Positions 52,814 to 63,747 of a stretch of 64,000 nt of DNA are shown here, in pieces; within the stretch, counting starts at the first letter, position 1; each line of letters begins with the position of its first letter. The DNA lies in the NCBI RefSeq assembly GCF_001730305.1, contig NZ_MIJY01000044.1, forward strand, positions 210,648 through 274,647, in the 5' to 3' direction. The position numbers and the translations under genes are program-made. The notes under the pieces are model-generated. The model was not told where the DNA came from. It saw only the letters and a list, made by a program, of their open reading frames with translations, and made no database searches. The stretch is from Enterococcus termitis (lineage in GTDB: Bacteria > Bacillota > Bacilli > Lactobacillales > Enterococcaceae).

Positions 52814-52868
52814 ATGGGACAAATACCTATAAGGGCTATCGCCCTCGTGGTAATTGTCCCATCCTTCT
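52814..52868. terminator. Hairpin between convergent PTS operon and aminotransferase
   Basis: ATGGGACAAATACC (52814-52827) pairs with GGTAATTGTCCCAT (52849-52862), with an inner AGGGC/GCCCT hairpin. T residues are few. Confidence 0.6.
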
Positions 52869-52872
52869 TAAG

Positions 52873-54024
52873 TTAAATGCTCATTTTTTCGATACGGTCA
52901 AACGCTTCTTTTAAAACACTGATATCTTGAGTAGCAGCTAAACGTACATACTCATCGCCTGTAGTTTCGCCAAAGGCTTTTCCTGGAATCATCAATACAT
53001 TGGTTTCTTTCAGGACCTTTTCAACAAAAGGAACCGAGGTCAGTCCTGTTTTAGAAATGTTGATGAAGGCATACATACTGCCCTTCACAGGGTGTAAGGA
53101 TAAAAATGGAATTTGAGCAACTCTTTGTTCAATATATTCCAATCGTTCTTTAAATACGGAGACGACTTTTGGTACTAATTGTTCAGCGTGATTCAATGCA
53201 TAAATCCCTGCTTGTTGTGAAGGACTTGGCGCAGAATAGGTGATACTTTCATTGATCAATTTAGCGGCTTCATTGATATAAGCTGGTGCAATCATATAGC
53301 CAATACGCCAGCCGGTCATAGCAAACGCTTTTGAAAAACTGCTGAAGGTAATCGTGTTTTCTGGTGCAAAAGTTGCCATGGGGACAAAATCATCGTAAAA
53401 ACAAAAGGTTTCATAGACTTCATCTGAAAGGATATAAAAGTCATGTTTGATAGCAAGCTCTGCGATTGCTTTAAAGGTTTCAGGAGAGAAAACGGCTCCT
53501 GTTGGATTATTCGGCGAATTGATAATGATGGCTTTTGTTTTGTCAGTGATGGCTGCTTTCAAGACGTCAATATTGATTTGGAAACCATCTTCCTCGTAAG
53601 TTGGAATAAAGACAGGTTGACCGCCAGCGAAAATTACTTGATCTTTATAAGGTGAAAAGTAGGGTTCGTGAATGATGACTTCATCGCCAGCATCTAATAA
53701 TACCTGTAAGGTCAAGTACATACCATGTAGAGCGCCAACTGTTGCTCGAACTTGAGTGGGTTCAAAAGATAAACCATATTGTTTTTCATAAAAGGCTACA
53801 ACGGTTTCGATAAATTCCTGACTGCCGCCAGAAGCTGTATATTTTGTATGTCCATTTTTAGCGTCAGTAAAGGCCGCGTTGATGATCGTTTCATCAGTGA
53901 TCAAATCCGGATCACCAATCGATAAATCCAGTAGATTAGGTACCTGCTTAGCCAATGTTGCGATGTCCATCAGAATATTTTCTGCAGGATGCTGGTGACG
54001 TTTGGCGATATTTGAGATGTCCAT
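52873..54024 (-). CDS. Class I/II PLP-dependent aminotransferase
   Basis: A 383-residue fold-type I aminotransferase. The PLP-binding lysine lies in TFSSFSKAFAMTGWRIGY, with the substrate-side motif SPNNPTGAVF and SDEVYETF. It resembles the aspartate/aromatic and N-acetyl-diaminopimelate (PatA) aminotransferases. The exact amino donor is not clear. ATG 54024 follows AAGGAGG on the minus strand. It lies downstream of the glutamine transporter in the same direction but after a hairpin, so it is probably a separate transcript. Confidence 0.85.
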   Translation of the reverse strand: MDISNIAKRHQHPAENILMDIATLAKQVPNLLDLSIGDPDLITDETIINAAFTDAKNGHTKYTASGGSQEFIETVVAFYEKQYGLSFEPTQVRATVGALHGMYLTLQVLLDAGDEVIIHEPYFSPYKDQVIFAGGQPVFIPTYEEDGFQINIDVLKAAITDKTKAIIINSPNNPTGAVFSPETFKAIAELAIKHDFYILSDEVYETFCFYDDFVPMATFAPENTITFSSFSKAFAMTGWRIGYMIAPAYINEAAKLINESITYSAPSPSQQAGIYALNHAEQLVPKVVSVFKERLEYIEQRVAQIPFLSLHPVKGSMYAFINISKTGLTSVPFVEKVLKETNVLMIPGKAFGETTGDEYVRLAATQDISVLKEAFDRIEKMSI

Positions 54025-54082
54025 GTGTTCCTCCTTTTAGTTCATGCTTTCTTTATTTTATTCCTGTTTTGATAATTTTTAA

Positions 54083-54122
54083 AGAGGGCGAAGCAAATTT
54101 GGAACAATTTGCTCAGCCCTCT
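54083..54122 (-). terminator. Terminator of the glutamine ABC operon
   Basis: AGAGGGC-x-AAGCAAATT pairs with AATTTGCT-x-AGCCCTCT. T-rich tails occur on both sides, the stronger on the plus strand. Confidence 0.65.
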
Positions 54123-54127
54123 GTTTT

Positions 54128-54850
54128 TTATAATACTTTTCTCAAGAAGTCTTGTGTTCTTGGGTTTTTAGGTTGTCCAAAAATCTCTTCAGGTGTTCCT
54201 TCTTCTTGAACGATTCCGGCATCCATAAAAATGACACGATCTGCTACTTCACGAGCAAAGCCCATTTCATGTGTCACAACGACCATTGTCATACCTTCGA
54301 CTGCTAAGGCTTTCATGACAGATAACACTTCGCCGACCATTTCAGGATCAAGAGCTGAAGTTGGTTCATCGAACAGCATCACATCGGGATTCATGGCTAA
54401 GGCTCTAGCAATCGCTACACGCTGTTGTTGACCGCCGGATAAGCTGGATGGATAACTGCTGCTTTTGTCCTTTAAGCCTACTTGTTCTAATAAAGCTAAA
54501 GCTTTTTCTTTCGCCGCAGCAGGTGTCTCTTTTTTGACTTTGATCGGACTGATCGTCAAATTATCTAAAACTGTTTTATGTGGGAAAAGGTTAAAGTTCT
54601 GAAAAACCATTCCCATTTTTTGGCGTAATGTGTCTATATCTGTATCTTTGTCCAGCAAATTTTTTCCTTCGAATTCGATGACACCGTCAGTTGGTTGTTC
54701 TAGCAAATTTAAGCAACGAAGAAAAGTACTTTTTCCACTTCCGGAAGGTCCGATGATAACAACCACTTCACCAGCTTTTACATCTAGATCGATGCCTTTT
54801 AGGACTTCATTTTTTCCAAAGGTTTTGTGTAAGTTTTTAATATTAATCAC
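54128..54850 (-). CDS. glnQ: Amino-acid (glutamine) ABC transporter ATPase
   Basis: A 240-residue polar-amino-acid ATPase with Walker [10 protein letters not shown] (31-39), Q-loop, signature LSGGQQQR, Walker B DVMLFDEP and H-loop VVTHEMGFA. It starts with [17 protein letters not shown]. Its ATG lies inside the end of the binding-protein/permease gene (8-base overlap), so translation is coupled. Confidence 0.92.
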   Translation of the reverse strand: MINIKNLHKTFGKNEVLKGIDLDVKAGEVVVIIGPSGSGKSTFLRCLNLLEQPTDGVIEFEGKNLLDKDTDIDTLRQKMGMVFQNFNLFPHKTVLDNLTISPIKVKKETPAAAKEKALALLEQVGLKDKSSSYPSSLSGGQQQRVAIARALAMNPDVMLFDEPTSALDPEMVGEVLSVMKALAVEGMTMVVVTHEMGFAREVADRVIFMDAGIVQEEGTPEEIFGQPKNPRTQDFLRKVL

Positions 54851-56306
54851 TTGTACTCATTCTCCTTTCAGCAACACCTAATAGGCGGGAAATAGTAAAG
54901 GTTAAAACAAAGTAGATCAATGATACGACAAGATATGGTAAGAATGGTTTAAAGCTAGCTCCCTGTACGTTTCCGGCTTGGAAAATCAATTCAGAAACAC
55001 CGATAACAGAAACCACAGAAGATTCTTTGATAACTGTTACGAATTCATTTCCTAGTGCAGGTAAAATGTTTTTGATCGCTTGCGGCAATATGATGTAACG
55101 CATCGCTTGCGGTTGGTTCATACCAAGGGAACGTGCGGCTTCTAATTGTCCTTTGTTGACAGCATTGATACCGGCACGGACGATTTCAGCGACATAGGCT
55201 CCACTATTCAGTGCTAAGGCGATACAGCCAGCTGCAATTTTGGAAAGATCTAACCCTAAAACACCTGTACCAAAATACACGATAAAAATTTGAACCAGTA
55301 AGGGTGTGCCGCGGACATACTCGATATATGCGATCGCGATACCACGTAGGATTTTTGATTTAGATAATTTCATTAAGGCTAATAAGCCACCTAAAATAGC
55401 ACCAAATAATACACCCATAAAGGCTAAGAAAATCGTATAACCAGCACCGCTGATGTAAAATTTCCCATATTTACCTAAGAAGCTTTCATCGTCTGTAAAC
55501 ATTAGCTTCCCAGCTTCTTTTTTGTAGCCATCTAGTAAATTGTTGTCATTGATCGTTTGGATCGATGCATTTACCTTTTGTTCTAAGACAGGTGCAGTTT
55601 TAGGAATAGCAACTGCGGCATCTTTTTCTCCTTGTTCGAAGGTGACATCAGCAAAAGTCAATGTATCGTCTCGATCAACATATGCTTCTGCGACAGGCCC
55701 CTCTAAGACTGCGGCATCAACTTTTTTATTTTTTAAATTCATAATGATATCTGGAACCTTTTGTAAAGAAGTAGGAATAGAACCAGTCAATTCTGTTTTT
55801 GCCAACTCTTCTTGTGTCGTCTGTTTTTGGACACCGACTTTGACACCATCAAAATCTGTTGTGGATTGGAACGTGTCTTTATCATCTTTTCTGACAACAA
55901 CTTTTTGTTGGACCGTCATATAAGGATGAGAAAAATTAACTTCCTTCAAACGTTCTGGCGTTGGCGCCATACCAGAGATGATCAAATCGATTTTGCCCGT
56001 TTTCAATGCGCCTAATAATGCATCAAAACCCAGTTCTTCGATTTTTAATTTTACCCCTAGATCATCAGCGATTTTTTGAGCGATAGAAATATCAAAACCA
56101 ACGATCTGGTCTTTCCCATCCACATCAGCGTGAAATTCATAAGGCGCATAGTCAGCAGATAAACCGACGATCAATTCGCCACGTTTCATGATACCTTCGT
56201 AGACAGGATCCTTTTCTTCTGCAAATGTTGTGCTAGCTGGAAGAAAAGCGAACAATACCATAAAGAACGGTATAATGAGTGCTAAAGCTTTTTTGCATAG
56301 TTTCAT
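54843..56306 (-). CDS. glnPH: Glutamine ABC transporter, fused binding protein and permease
   Basis: A 487-residue fusion. A signal peptide (residues 1-29, cleavage near TFA-E) is followed by a periplasmic-binding-type domain (about 35-270, [28 protein letters not shown]). A permease domain with about five helices follows (about 280-480), with the [22 protein letters not shown] loop split over two helices. Such fusions are typical for lactococci and enterococci (GlnP). The single domain here, rather than the tandem SBDs of lactococcal GlnP, is noteworthy. It transports glutamine, glutamate or asparagine with GlnQ. Confidence 0.92.
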   Translation of the reverse strand: MKLCKKALALIIPFFMVLFAFLPASTTFAEEKDPVYEGIMKRGELIVGLSADYAPYEFHADVDGKDQIVGFDISIAQKIADDLGVKLKIEELGFDALLGALKTGKIDLIISGMAPTPERLKEVNFSHPYMTVQQKVVVRKDDKDTFQSTTDFDGVKVGVQKQTTQEELAKTELTGSIPTSLQKVPDIIMNLKNKKVDAAVLEGPVAEAYVDRDDTLTFADVTFEQGEKDAAVAIPKTAPVLEQKVNASIQTINDNNLLDGYKKEAGKLMFTDDESFLGKYGKFYISGAGYTIFLAFMGVLFGAILGGLLALMKLSKSKILRGIAIAYIEYVRGTPLLVQIFIVYFGTGVLGLDLSKIAAGCIALALNSGAYVAEIVRAGINAVNKGQLEAARSLGMNQPQAMRYIILPQAIKNILPALGNEFVTVIKESSVVSVIGVSELIFQAGNVQGASFKPFLPYLVVSLIYFVLTFTISRLLGVAERRMSTSD

Positions 56307-56538
56307 TTTTTAATCTCCTTTGTAGTCAAATTTTGAAAGCAAGTCATACATTAAAGCAGTAAACGGAACTTTTTCAATAAATATACTGAAAAAATCGAAT
56401 AAATGTATAAAAATTTATTGTTTTCGGATGTGAATTATCATATCATAGATTAAGGGAAAGGAAAAGTGGAATTGTTCAAAGAATTAATAAAATTTCACTT
56501 TTGCATAAAAATTTAGAAAAAATGGAAGGTCGAGAAGA

Positions 56539-57627
56539 ATGAATCAATCATTGATAGTCAGAGGAGCTCCACAAGAATATGAATGCCGTGAGGGTGCCTG
56601 GAATGATTTAGAAGCGCATTTAAATAGAAGAAAGTTAAAACGTGTAATGATTTTACACGGGAAAGATTCATGGGAAGCAGCGAAAAACTATTTTCCTTCG
56701 TTAGTGAATATAGATGCACTTTTTGTTTATTATGGCGGTGAGTGTACGGATGAAAAGACAGCAGAGTTAAAACAACTGTTTGAACAAAATGAACTGGAAG
56801 GTATCGTTGCAGTTGGCGGTGGGAAAATTGCAGATTTAGGGAAAGCTGTGGCGAATAAGTGCCAAGCGCCGGTTTTGATTTTACCAACCTTAGCTGCCAC
56901 TTGTGCGGCATACACACCATTAAGTGTTATCTATGATCAAGCTGGTTCGATGGTTCGCTATGATGTTTTTGCCCAAAGTAATGCCTTGGTGTTGATTGAA
57001 CCTAATGTGATTTTGAATTCGCCCATTGATTTGATGATAGCTGGAATCGGTGATACTGTCGCAAAATGGTATGAAGCAGATGCGATGATTTCTCAACTAG
57101 CGGTTCAATCTATTGAAATACAAGTGGCTGACTTTGCTGCTCAAAAATGTCGGGAAATCCTGTTGTACGATAGTCAAGCAGCACTTGAAGCTATGGAGAA
57201 AAAAGAAATCAATCAAGCTTTTCTAAATGTTGTAGAAACCAATATTTTATTAGGTGGAATGGTTGGCGGTTTTGGCGATGATTATGGACGTACTGCTGGA
57301 GCGCATTCGATCCATGATGCATTGACGATTTTACCTGAAAGTCACAAGCAGCTCCATGGAAATAAAGTTGCTTATGGGGTGCTGGTTCAATTAGTGATTG
57401 AAGACAAGTGGGATGAAATCGAACAGCTGATACCATTTTATCAGCAATTAAAACTGCCGATATCGTTAAAAGAGATGCAAATGACTTTAACCGATGAAGA
57501 GTATCAGCGTGTGGCAGAACGTGCTGCTGAACCCCATGAAACGATTCATTATATGAAGGAAAAGATTACACCGAATGTTGTGAAAAACGCTATGCTACAG
57601 CTGGAAGCGGCTATGAAGAAGAAATAA
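56539..57627 (+). CDS. Iron/zinc-containing alcohol dehydrogenase family protein (GldA-like)
   Basis: A 362-residue metal-dependent dehydrogenase of the glycerol-dehydrogenase/EgsA branch. NAD-binding IVAVGGGKIADLGKA (near residue 95-109) and TLAATCAAYTPLSVIY are clear. Metal ligands lie in GIGDTVAKWYE (Asp), GAHSIHDAL (His) and LHGNKVAYG (His). It probably oxidises a small polyol or hydroxyketone. The substrate is unknown. ATG 56539 follows GGAAGG. It is monocistronic and divergent from glnPH. Confidence 0.85.
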   Translation: MNQSLIVRGAPQEYECREGAWNDLEAHLNRRKLKRVMILHGKDSWEAAKNYFPSLVNIDALFVYYGGECTDEKTAELKQLFEQNELEGIVAVGGGKIADLGKAVANKCQAPVLILPTLAATCAAYTPLSVIYDQAGSMVRYDVFAQSNALVLIEPNVILNSPIDLMIAGIGDTVAKWYEADAMISQLAVQSIEIQVADFAAQKCREILLYDSQAALEAMEKKEINQAFLNVVETNILLGGMVGGFGDDYGRTAGAHSIHDALTILPESHKQLHGNKVAYGVLVQLVIEDKWDEIEQLIPFYQQLKLPISLKEMQMTLTDEEYQRVAERAAEPHETIHYMKEKITPNVVKNAMLQLEAAMKKK

Positions 57628-57633
57628 ACAAAG

Positions 57634-57685
57634 GAATCGATCAAAGCTGCATGAATAATAGCGTAGCTTTGATCGATTATTTGTC
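57634..57685 (+). terminator. Hairpin after the GldA-like gene
   Basis: AATCGATCAAAGCT and its exact reverse complement AGCTTTGATCGATT form a perfect 14-bp stem around an 18-base loop; the T-run is short. Confidence 0.75.
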
Positions 57686-57784
57686 TAAGGATATCCTAAA
57701 GAAAGCCTGTAAAACCTTGCAAAGACACAGAAAAAAAAGTATGATGGGTGAAGCGTGAATTTACAAAAGAAAGTAGGGAAATGA

Positions 57785-58930
<1,146 letters not shown>

Positions 58931-59011
58931 TAATTTAATCAAAAGACTAGTGTTGTAAAGAAAATTTTGTTACAGTAAACTAGTGATTATACAATAGAGA
59001 GGTGAATCAGA

Positions 59012-59383
59012 ATGGGCGGAGGAATTTCGTTTATTTTACCATTAATTCTTTTGGGAGGAATGATGTTTTTTATGACACGTTCCCAAAAGAAACAACAAAA
59101 TGAGCGTCAAACACTTTTAGATGCAATGAAAGTGGGCGATGAAGTTGTCACAATTGGCGGCTTACATGGTGTGATTTCTGAAATCGATAGCAGCAAAAAA
59201 ACTGTATTTATCGATTGCGAAGGAATCGTGTTAGAGTTTGATCGTGCGGCGATCAAAACTGTCAAACCAGGTACAGCAGTAGTCAATGACAGCGACGTAA
59301 CCGTTGTTGAAACCAAAGAAGAAACAGTTATTGAAGAACCGACAGTAACTGACGTTTCTGACAACGATGAAACGAAAGAATAA
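59012..59383 (+). CDS. yajC: Preprotein translocase subunit YajC
   Basis: A 123-residue membrane protein of the SecDF-YajC complex. One N-terminal membrane helix (about 3-21, ISFILPLILLGGMMFF) is followed by the YajC core TRSQKKQQNERQTLLDAMKVGDEVVTIGGLHG and an acidic tail rich in Thr, Val and Glu. It starts 81 bases after tgt behind GAGGTG. A compact terminator follows. Confidence 0.95.
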   Translation: MGGGISFILPLILLGGMMFFMTRSQKKQQNERQTLLDAMKVGDEVVTIGGLHGVISEIDSSKKTVFIDCEGIVLEFDRAAIKTVKPGTAVVNDSDVTVVETKEETVIEEPTVTDVSDNDETKE

Positions 59384-59406
59384 ATTCCAGCTTGCTGGAA
59401 TTTTTT
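59382..59406 (+). terminator. Intrinsic terminator after yajC
   Basis: AAATTCCA-GCTTGC-TGGAATTT followed by T residues; the stem overlaps the yajC stop codon. Confidence 0.85.
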
Positions 59407-59481
59407 CTTTCTAGCTGGTAAAATCTGTCAAAACGAATTAATTTACTACATATTTATTCTGTTAGAAAGAAGGGATGAGCC

Positions 59482-59763
59482 ATCGAAAAGTTATCCTGGC
59501 GCCAACGGTTTCTAGTGAAAAAAGAATTAAAGGCGACGTGCCAGTCTTTTCGAGAGCTTGGGTATTCATCAGTCGATGAGAAGGAATTGATGCATTACCT
59601 CGTTTCTTATCGATGGAAAAAGAATGCACCATCGTCGATCCAAGCATGCCGAGAAGACATTTTACATATTAAGCCAAATGAATTTTTTGATTATCAGCAG
59701 TTGATTGCACAAACCAGTAGTTTGACACTTAACGATTGGCATGATTTAAAAGACTTATTCTAG
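59482..59763 (+). CDS. ComN-like post-transcriptional regulator, probable AUC start
   Basis: The conserved part (residues RELGYSSVDEKELMHYLVSYRWKK and CREDILHIKPNEFFDYQQL, each part of a small helical domain) matches the ComN/post-transcriptional regulator family. In Bacillus, ComN controls comER mRNA and binds DivIVA. GTG 59515 has no ribosome binding site. The frame stays open upstream and reads IEKLSWRQRFLVKKELK from ATC 59482, which lies seven bases after AGAAGGG (59468-59474). No ATG, GTG or TTG exists in frame near that site, so translation probably begins at AUC, giving 93 residues. The ATG at 59475 opens a different frame that stops early. Confidence 0.7.
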   Translation: MEKLSWRQRFLVKKELKATCQSFRELGYSSVDEKELMHYLVSYRWKKNAPSSIQACREDILHIKPNEFFDYQQLIAQTSSLTLNDWHDLKDLF

Positions 59764-59838
59764 AGATAGAATGGTCTTTTTTCGATTCTATCAAAATGAA
59801 ACGCTTACTTTTTCTGATTGGATAAAAAATTGCATAAA

Positions 59839-59854
59839 TGTGAAAAAAATCACA
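59839..59854. promoter_or_regulatory. Rex operator before adhE
   Basis: TGTGAAAAAAATCACA fits the Rex (redox-sensing repressor) box, a TTGTGA-type inverted repeat with an A/T centre. It lies just upstream of the adhE -35, so NADH accumulation should induce adhE. Confidence 0.8.
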
Positions 59855-59862
59855 AAAAACTA

Positions 59863-59891
59863 TTTACAAGAAAAAAATATTGTTGTATGAT
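59863..59891 (+). promoter_or_regulatory. adhE promoter
   Basis: TTTACA (59863-59868), a 17-base spacer and TATGAT (59886-59891). Confidence 0.8.
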
Positions 59892-59951
59892 GTGTATGTG
59901 AAATGGTTAACAAACAAAAATACATGATATATTTTTCAGGAGGATTTTTAA

Positions 59952-62549
59952 ATGGCTAAAACAACCAAGAAAGATGAGACCAAAACTACTGATGTGTCAG
60001 CGATGATCGATGAGTTGGCAAGAAAAGCAAATGTCGCTTTAAAAGAAATGGAAGATTTTGACCAAGCAAAAGTTGACCACATTGTGCACCAAATGGCAAT
60101 GGCAGCTTTAGACCAACACATGCCGCTAGCAAAAATGGCTGTAGAAGAAACTGGCCGTGGAATTTATGAAGACAAAGCAATCAAAAACATGTATGCCTCT
60201 GAATATATTTGGAACAGCATCAAACACGATAAAACAGTTGGCGTGATCAATAAAGATGACCAAACTGGTTTGATCGAAATTGCTGAACCAGTCGGTGTGG
60301 TTTGTGGTGTTACACCAACAACGAACCCAACATCAACAACGATCTTTAAAGCATTGATCGCACTTAAAACACGTAATCCAATCGTGTTCGCTTTCCATCC
60401 AAGTGCACAAAAATGTTCTGCTGAAGCAGCACGTATCGTTCGCGATGCAGCAATCAAAGCAGGTGCTCCTGAAAACTGTGTACAATGGATCGAACAACCT
60501 TCATTAGAAGCAACTTCAGGCTTGATGAATCACCCTGGAATCGCCATCGTTTTAGCCACTGGTGGTGCTGCAATGGTGAAATCAGCTTACTCAACTGGTA
60601 AACCAGCATTGGGAGTAGGACCTGGTAATGTTCCTTCTTATATTGAAAAAACAGCAAAAATCAAACGTGCAGTGAATGACTTGATCGTTTCTAAATCATT
60701 CGATAACGGTATGATTTGTGCCTCTGAGCAAGCTGTAATCGTAGATAAAGAAATTTATGCAGCTGTAAAAGCTGAATTTGAAGCACACCAAGTGTACTTC
60801 GTAAAACCGAATGAATTACAAAAATTAGAAGACGCAGTAATGAACGAAGGAAAATATGCAGTTAATCCTGCAATCGTTGGTTACTCTGCTGAACATATCG
60901 CTGATCTAGCAGGGATCAAAGTACCAAAAGGCACGAAAATTTTAGTTGCAGAACTTGAAGGAGCAGGTGCTGAATACCCACTTTCACGTGAAAAATTATC
61001 ACCAGTTCTAGCAATGATGAAAGCTAAAGATACAGATCACGCTTTTGATTTATGTGAAGCGATGCTTGAATTAGGTGGCTTAGGACATACTGCAGTGATC
61101 CATACAGAAGATGAAGATCTACAAGTGAAATTCGGTTTACGTATGAAAGCTTGCCGTATCTTAGTAAACTCTCCATCTGCAGAAGGCGGAATCGGAAATA
61201 TCTACAACGAAATGATCCCTTCATTAACATTAGGTTGTGGTTCATATGGTAAAAACTCTGTATCTAAAAACGTATCTGCTGTCAACTTGATCAACGTCAA
61301 AACTGTAGCGAAACGGAGAAATAATATGCAATGGTTTAAATTACCACCAAAAATTTTCTTTGAAAAGAATTCATTACAATACCTACAAAAAATGGAAAAT
61401 GTTGAACGTGTAATGATCGTTTGTGACCCAGGTATGGTTCAATTCGGTTACGCTGATACAGTTCGTAAAGAATTACAAAAACGTAAAAATGATGTGAAGA
61501 TCGAAGTCTTCTCAGATGTTGAACCAAACCCATCAACAAACACAGTATATGCTGGGACTAAGATGATGGCAGACTTTGAACCTGATACAATTATTGCATT
61601 AGGTGGGGGATCTGCAATGGATGCTGCCAAAGGCATGTGGATGTTCTATGAGCACCCAGATACAGAATTCTTTGGAGCAAAACAAAAATTCTTAGATATC
61701 CGTAAACGTACGTACAAAATTGAAAAAGCAGTTAAAACACAATTTGTATGTATCCCAACAACATCAGGTACTGGTTCAGAAGTAACACCATTTGCGGTTA
61801 TTACAGATAGCGAAACACACGTGAAATACCCATTAGCGGATTACGCTTTGACACCAGATGTAGCGATCGTTGATCCTCAATTTGTTATGTCAGTTCCAGC
61901 TTCTGTAACTGCTGACACTGGAATGGATGTATTGACACATGCGATCGAATCATATGTTTCTGTTATGGCTTCTGATTATACTCGCGGACTAAGCTTACAA
62001 GCAATCAAACTTGTTTTCGATCATTTAGAAAACTCTGTGAAACGTCCAGATGCAGAATCTCGTGAAAAAATGCATAATGCTTCAACAATGGCAGGTATGG
62101 CGTTTGCCAATGCATTCTTGGGAATTTGTCACTCTGTAGCGCATAAAATTGGTGGAGAATATGGTATTCCACACGGACGTACAAATGCGATTCTTTTACC
62201 GCACATTATCCGTTACAATGCCAAAGATCCTTCAAAACATGCAATGTTCCCTAAATATGATTACTTCCGTGCAGACACAGATTACGCTGACATTGCGAAA
62301 TTCTTAGGTCTTAAAGGAAAAAATACTGCTGAATTAGTAGATGCATTAGCAAAAGCAGTTTACGATTTAGGTGTTGCAGTTGGAATCGATATGAACCTTA
62401 AAGCACAAGGTGTAACACAAGAAATTCTTGATTCTACTGTTGATCACATGGCTGAATTGGCTTACGAAGATCAATGTACAACTGCTAATCCAAAAGAACC
62501 ACTAATCAGTGAATTAAAACAAATCATTATTGATGCTTATAATGGTTAA
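59952..62549 (+). CDS. adhE: Bifunctional acetaldehyde-CoA/alcohol dehydrogenase
   Basis: An 865-residue fusion enzyme that converts acetyl-CoA to acetaldehyde and then ethanol, reoxidising NADH in fermentation. The N-terminal aldehyde dehydrogenase half has the catalytic Cys256 (FDNGMICASEQ). The C-terminal iron-dependent alcohol dehydrogenase half has IIALGGGSAMDAAKGMW, TTSGTGSEVTPFAV, and metal ligands in DVLTHAIESYVS and LGICHSVAHKIGG. AdhE forms spirosomes. AGGAGG precedes ATG 59952. Codon use is strongly biased, as expected for a highly expressed gene. It is controlled by the Rex box upstream. Confidence 0.97.
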   Translation: MAKTTKKDETKTTDVSAMIDELARKANVALKEMEDFDQAKVDHIVHQMAMAALDQHMPLAKMAVEETGRGIYEDKAIKNMYASEYIWNSIKHDKTVGVINKDDQTGLIEIAEPVGVVCGVTPTTNPTSTTIFKALIALKTRNPIVFAFHPSAQKCSAEAARIVRDAAIKAGAPENCVQWIEQPSLEATSGLMNHPGIAIVLATGGAAMVKSAYSTGKPALGVGPGNVPSYIEKTAKIKRAVNDLIVSKSFDNGMICASEQAVIVDKEIYAAVKAEFEAHQVYFVKPNELQKLEDAVMNEGKYAVNPAIVGYSAEHIADLAGIKVPKGTKILVAELEGAGAEYPLSREKLSPVLAMMKAKDTDHAFDLCEAMLELGGLGHTAVIHTEDEDLQVKFGLRMKACRILVNSPSAEGGIGNIYNEMIPSLTLGCGSYGKNSVSKNVSAVNLINVKTVAKRRNNMQWFKLPPKIFFEKNSLQYLQKMENVERVMIVCDPGMVQFGYADTVRKELQKRKNDVKIEVFSDVEPNPSTNTVYAGTKMMADFEPDTIIALGGGSAMDAAKGMWMFYEHPDTEFFGAKQKFLDIRKRTYKIEKAVKTQFVCIPTTSGTGSEVTPFAVITDSETHVKYPLADYALTPDVAIVDPQFVMSVPASVTADTGMDVLTHAIESYVSVMASDYTRGLSLQAIKLVFDHLENSVKRPDAESREKMHNASTMAGMAFANAFLGICHSVAHKIGGEYGIPHGRTNAILLPHIIRYNAKDPSKHAMFPKYDYFRADTDYADIAKFLGLKGKNTAELVDALAKAVYDLGVAVGIDMNLKAQGVTQEILDSTVDHMAELAYEDQCTTANPKEPLISELKQIIIDAYNG

Positions 62550-62568
62550 GAGATAGCTTTTATCAAAG

Positions 62569-62600
62569 AATCGACTCGAAAACTTCGAGTCGATTTTTTT
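62569..62600 (+). terminator. Intrinsic terminator after adhE
   Basis: AATCGACTCGAA-AAC-TTCGAGTCGATT followed by TTTTT. Confidence 0.9.
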
Positions 62601-62664
62601 GTGCAGCAATAATCTGTCATTCTACACACACAACGAAGAATGATCTAATTGACTTTGGCTTTAA

Positions 62665-62952
62665 GTGTATGTTTTGAAAGAGGATATTCTTTTTCAAAGA
62701 GATAGTGGCATTCGTGACCTGGAAGAAGTTGCAGATATGACACACTATTATTTAAAAGACTATGTTCCAGATCAAGAGTTTATTATGCAGGCTGTACATA
62801 AGTTAGATAGAATGAAAGAAGAAGTCTATGAAGTGGCACGACATGACCGAAAGCAGATTGAGCGAGAGATAGAAGACTTAGACGAGAACTATTATCGCGC
62901 GATTCGCACATTATCTGATCAGGAATCTGCTAAGAAAGAGAGTGATTTTTGA
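62665..62952 (+). CDS. Small acidic helical protein, unknown
   Basis: A 95-residue, strongly charged, helical cytoplasmic protein without membrane segments (LEEVADMTHYYLKDYVPDQEF, then a KEEVYEVARHDRKQIEREIEDL coiled coil, each less than fully shown here). GTG 62665 and TTG 62674 are the available starts, and neither has a good ribosome binding site, so the start is uncertain. Its TGA overlaps the ATG of the next gene by one base, so the two form a coupled pair. Confidence 0.65.
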   Translation: MYVLKEDILFQRDSGIRDLEEVADMTHYYLKDYVPDQEFIMQAVHKLDRMKEEVYEVARHDRKQIEREIEDLDENYYRAIRTLSDQESAKKESDF

Positions 62953-63209
62953 TGTTAGATGATGTAAAAAAAGAACTTAAAAAAACAGCACAGAAAGAAG
63001 CAATCGCCTTAGCAATTGGTCACTCCATGAATCAAAAAAAGCAAACGAATAAACAAAAAGTCAAACAAAGTGGGGAAGCGAAACTATCTTCGCTTAAAAC
63101 CAATATGGCAAGTGTTTCAGAGAGTATGGGGAACTCTGTAAAAGGAGAATTTGGTAAAAAAGTAAAAGAAAGCTTCAAAAAGCAAGGTCAAAATTTAGAT
63201 AAGTTTTAA
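62952..63209 (+). CDS. Small basic Lys/Gln-rich protein, unknown
   Basis: An 85-residue protein, the very basic partner of the preceding acidic one. It is rich in Lys, Gln and Ser, with a helical N-terminus (DDVKKELKKTAQKEAIALAI). ATG 62952 overlaps the upstream stop by one base. The acidic/basic pairing and translational coupling suggest that the two proteins bind each other. No family recognised. Confidence 0.65.
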   Translation: MLDDVKKELKKTAQKEAIALAIGHSMNQKKQTNKQKVKQSGEAKLSSLKTNMASVSESMGNSVKGEFGKKVKESFKKQGQNLDKF

Positions 63210-63330
63210 TAGAAAATTATTTTCATACCGTTTAGCCTAAATACATCGGGTTGTTAAGAATGATTAAACAAGCTATGCTTTCTGTTTTAAAGGGATTATA
63301 ATAAATCAAAAAGAAATAGTGAGGAGCATT

Positions 63331-63747
63331 ATGACCATTCGAGAAGCGAAATCCGCAGATATACAGGCAATCAACCACTTAAACACCGATGCGTTACAAC
63401 ATGAATACCCATTGAAGGAAGCCGAAGAACGATTGAATGCCATTCTTTCTTCGCCGTCTAACCAATTATTCGTAAAAGAAATAGACGGACAAGTTGTTGG
63501 ATATATTCAATTAAGTGAATATATTTGTACGTATGGTCCAGTCTTGATGAATGTTTTAGGTTTGGCAGTCGACGAAGCATTTCGCCAGCAAGGAATCGGC
63601 AAAGCATTGTTGGAACACGGTGAACAGTGGGCACAAGAAAATGGTGCCCAAGGCGTCCGGTTGAACTCAGGGATTGAAAGAAGCGAAGCGCATAAATTTT
63701 ATCAGCGGGAAGGCTACGAAGAAGTTAAAAAGGTTTCTGGGATATAA
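63331..63747 (+). CDS. GNAT-family N-acetyltransferase
   Basis: A 138-residue acetyltransferase. The acetyl-CoA loop is in VLGLAVDEAFRQQGIGKALLEHG (pattern R-Q-x-G-I-G), followed by RLNSGIERSEAHKFYQREGYEE, each the usual GNAT motifs A and B. The acceptor substrate is unknown. ATG 63331 follows GAGGAG; GTG 63319 lies before that site. Its 3' end runs into an inverted copy of the dispersed repeat, which supplies the stop codon (TAA inside GATATAACTC). Confidence 0.88.
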   Translation: MTIREAKSADIQAINHLNTDALQHEYPLKEAEERLNAILSSPSNQLFVKEIDGQVVGYIQLSEYICTYGPVLMNVLGLAVDEAFRQQGIGKALLEHGEQWAQENGAQGVRLNSGIERSEAHKFYQREGYEEVKKVSGI

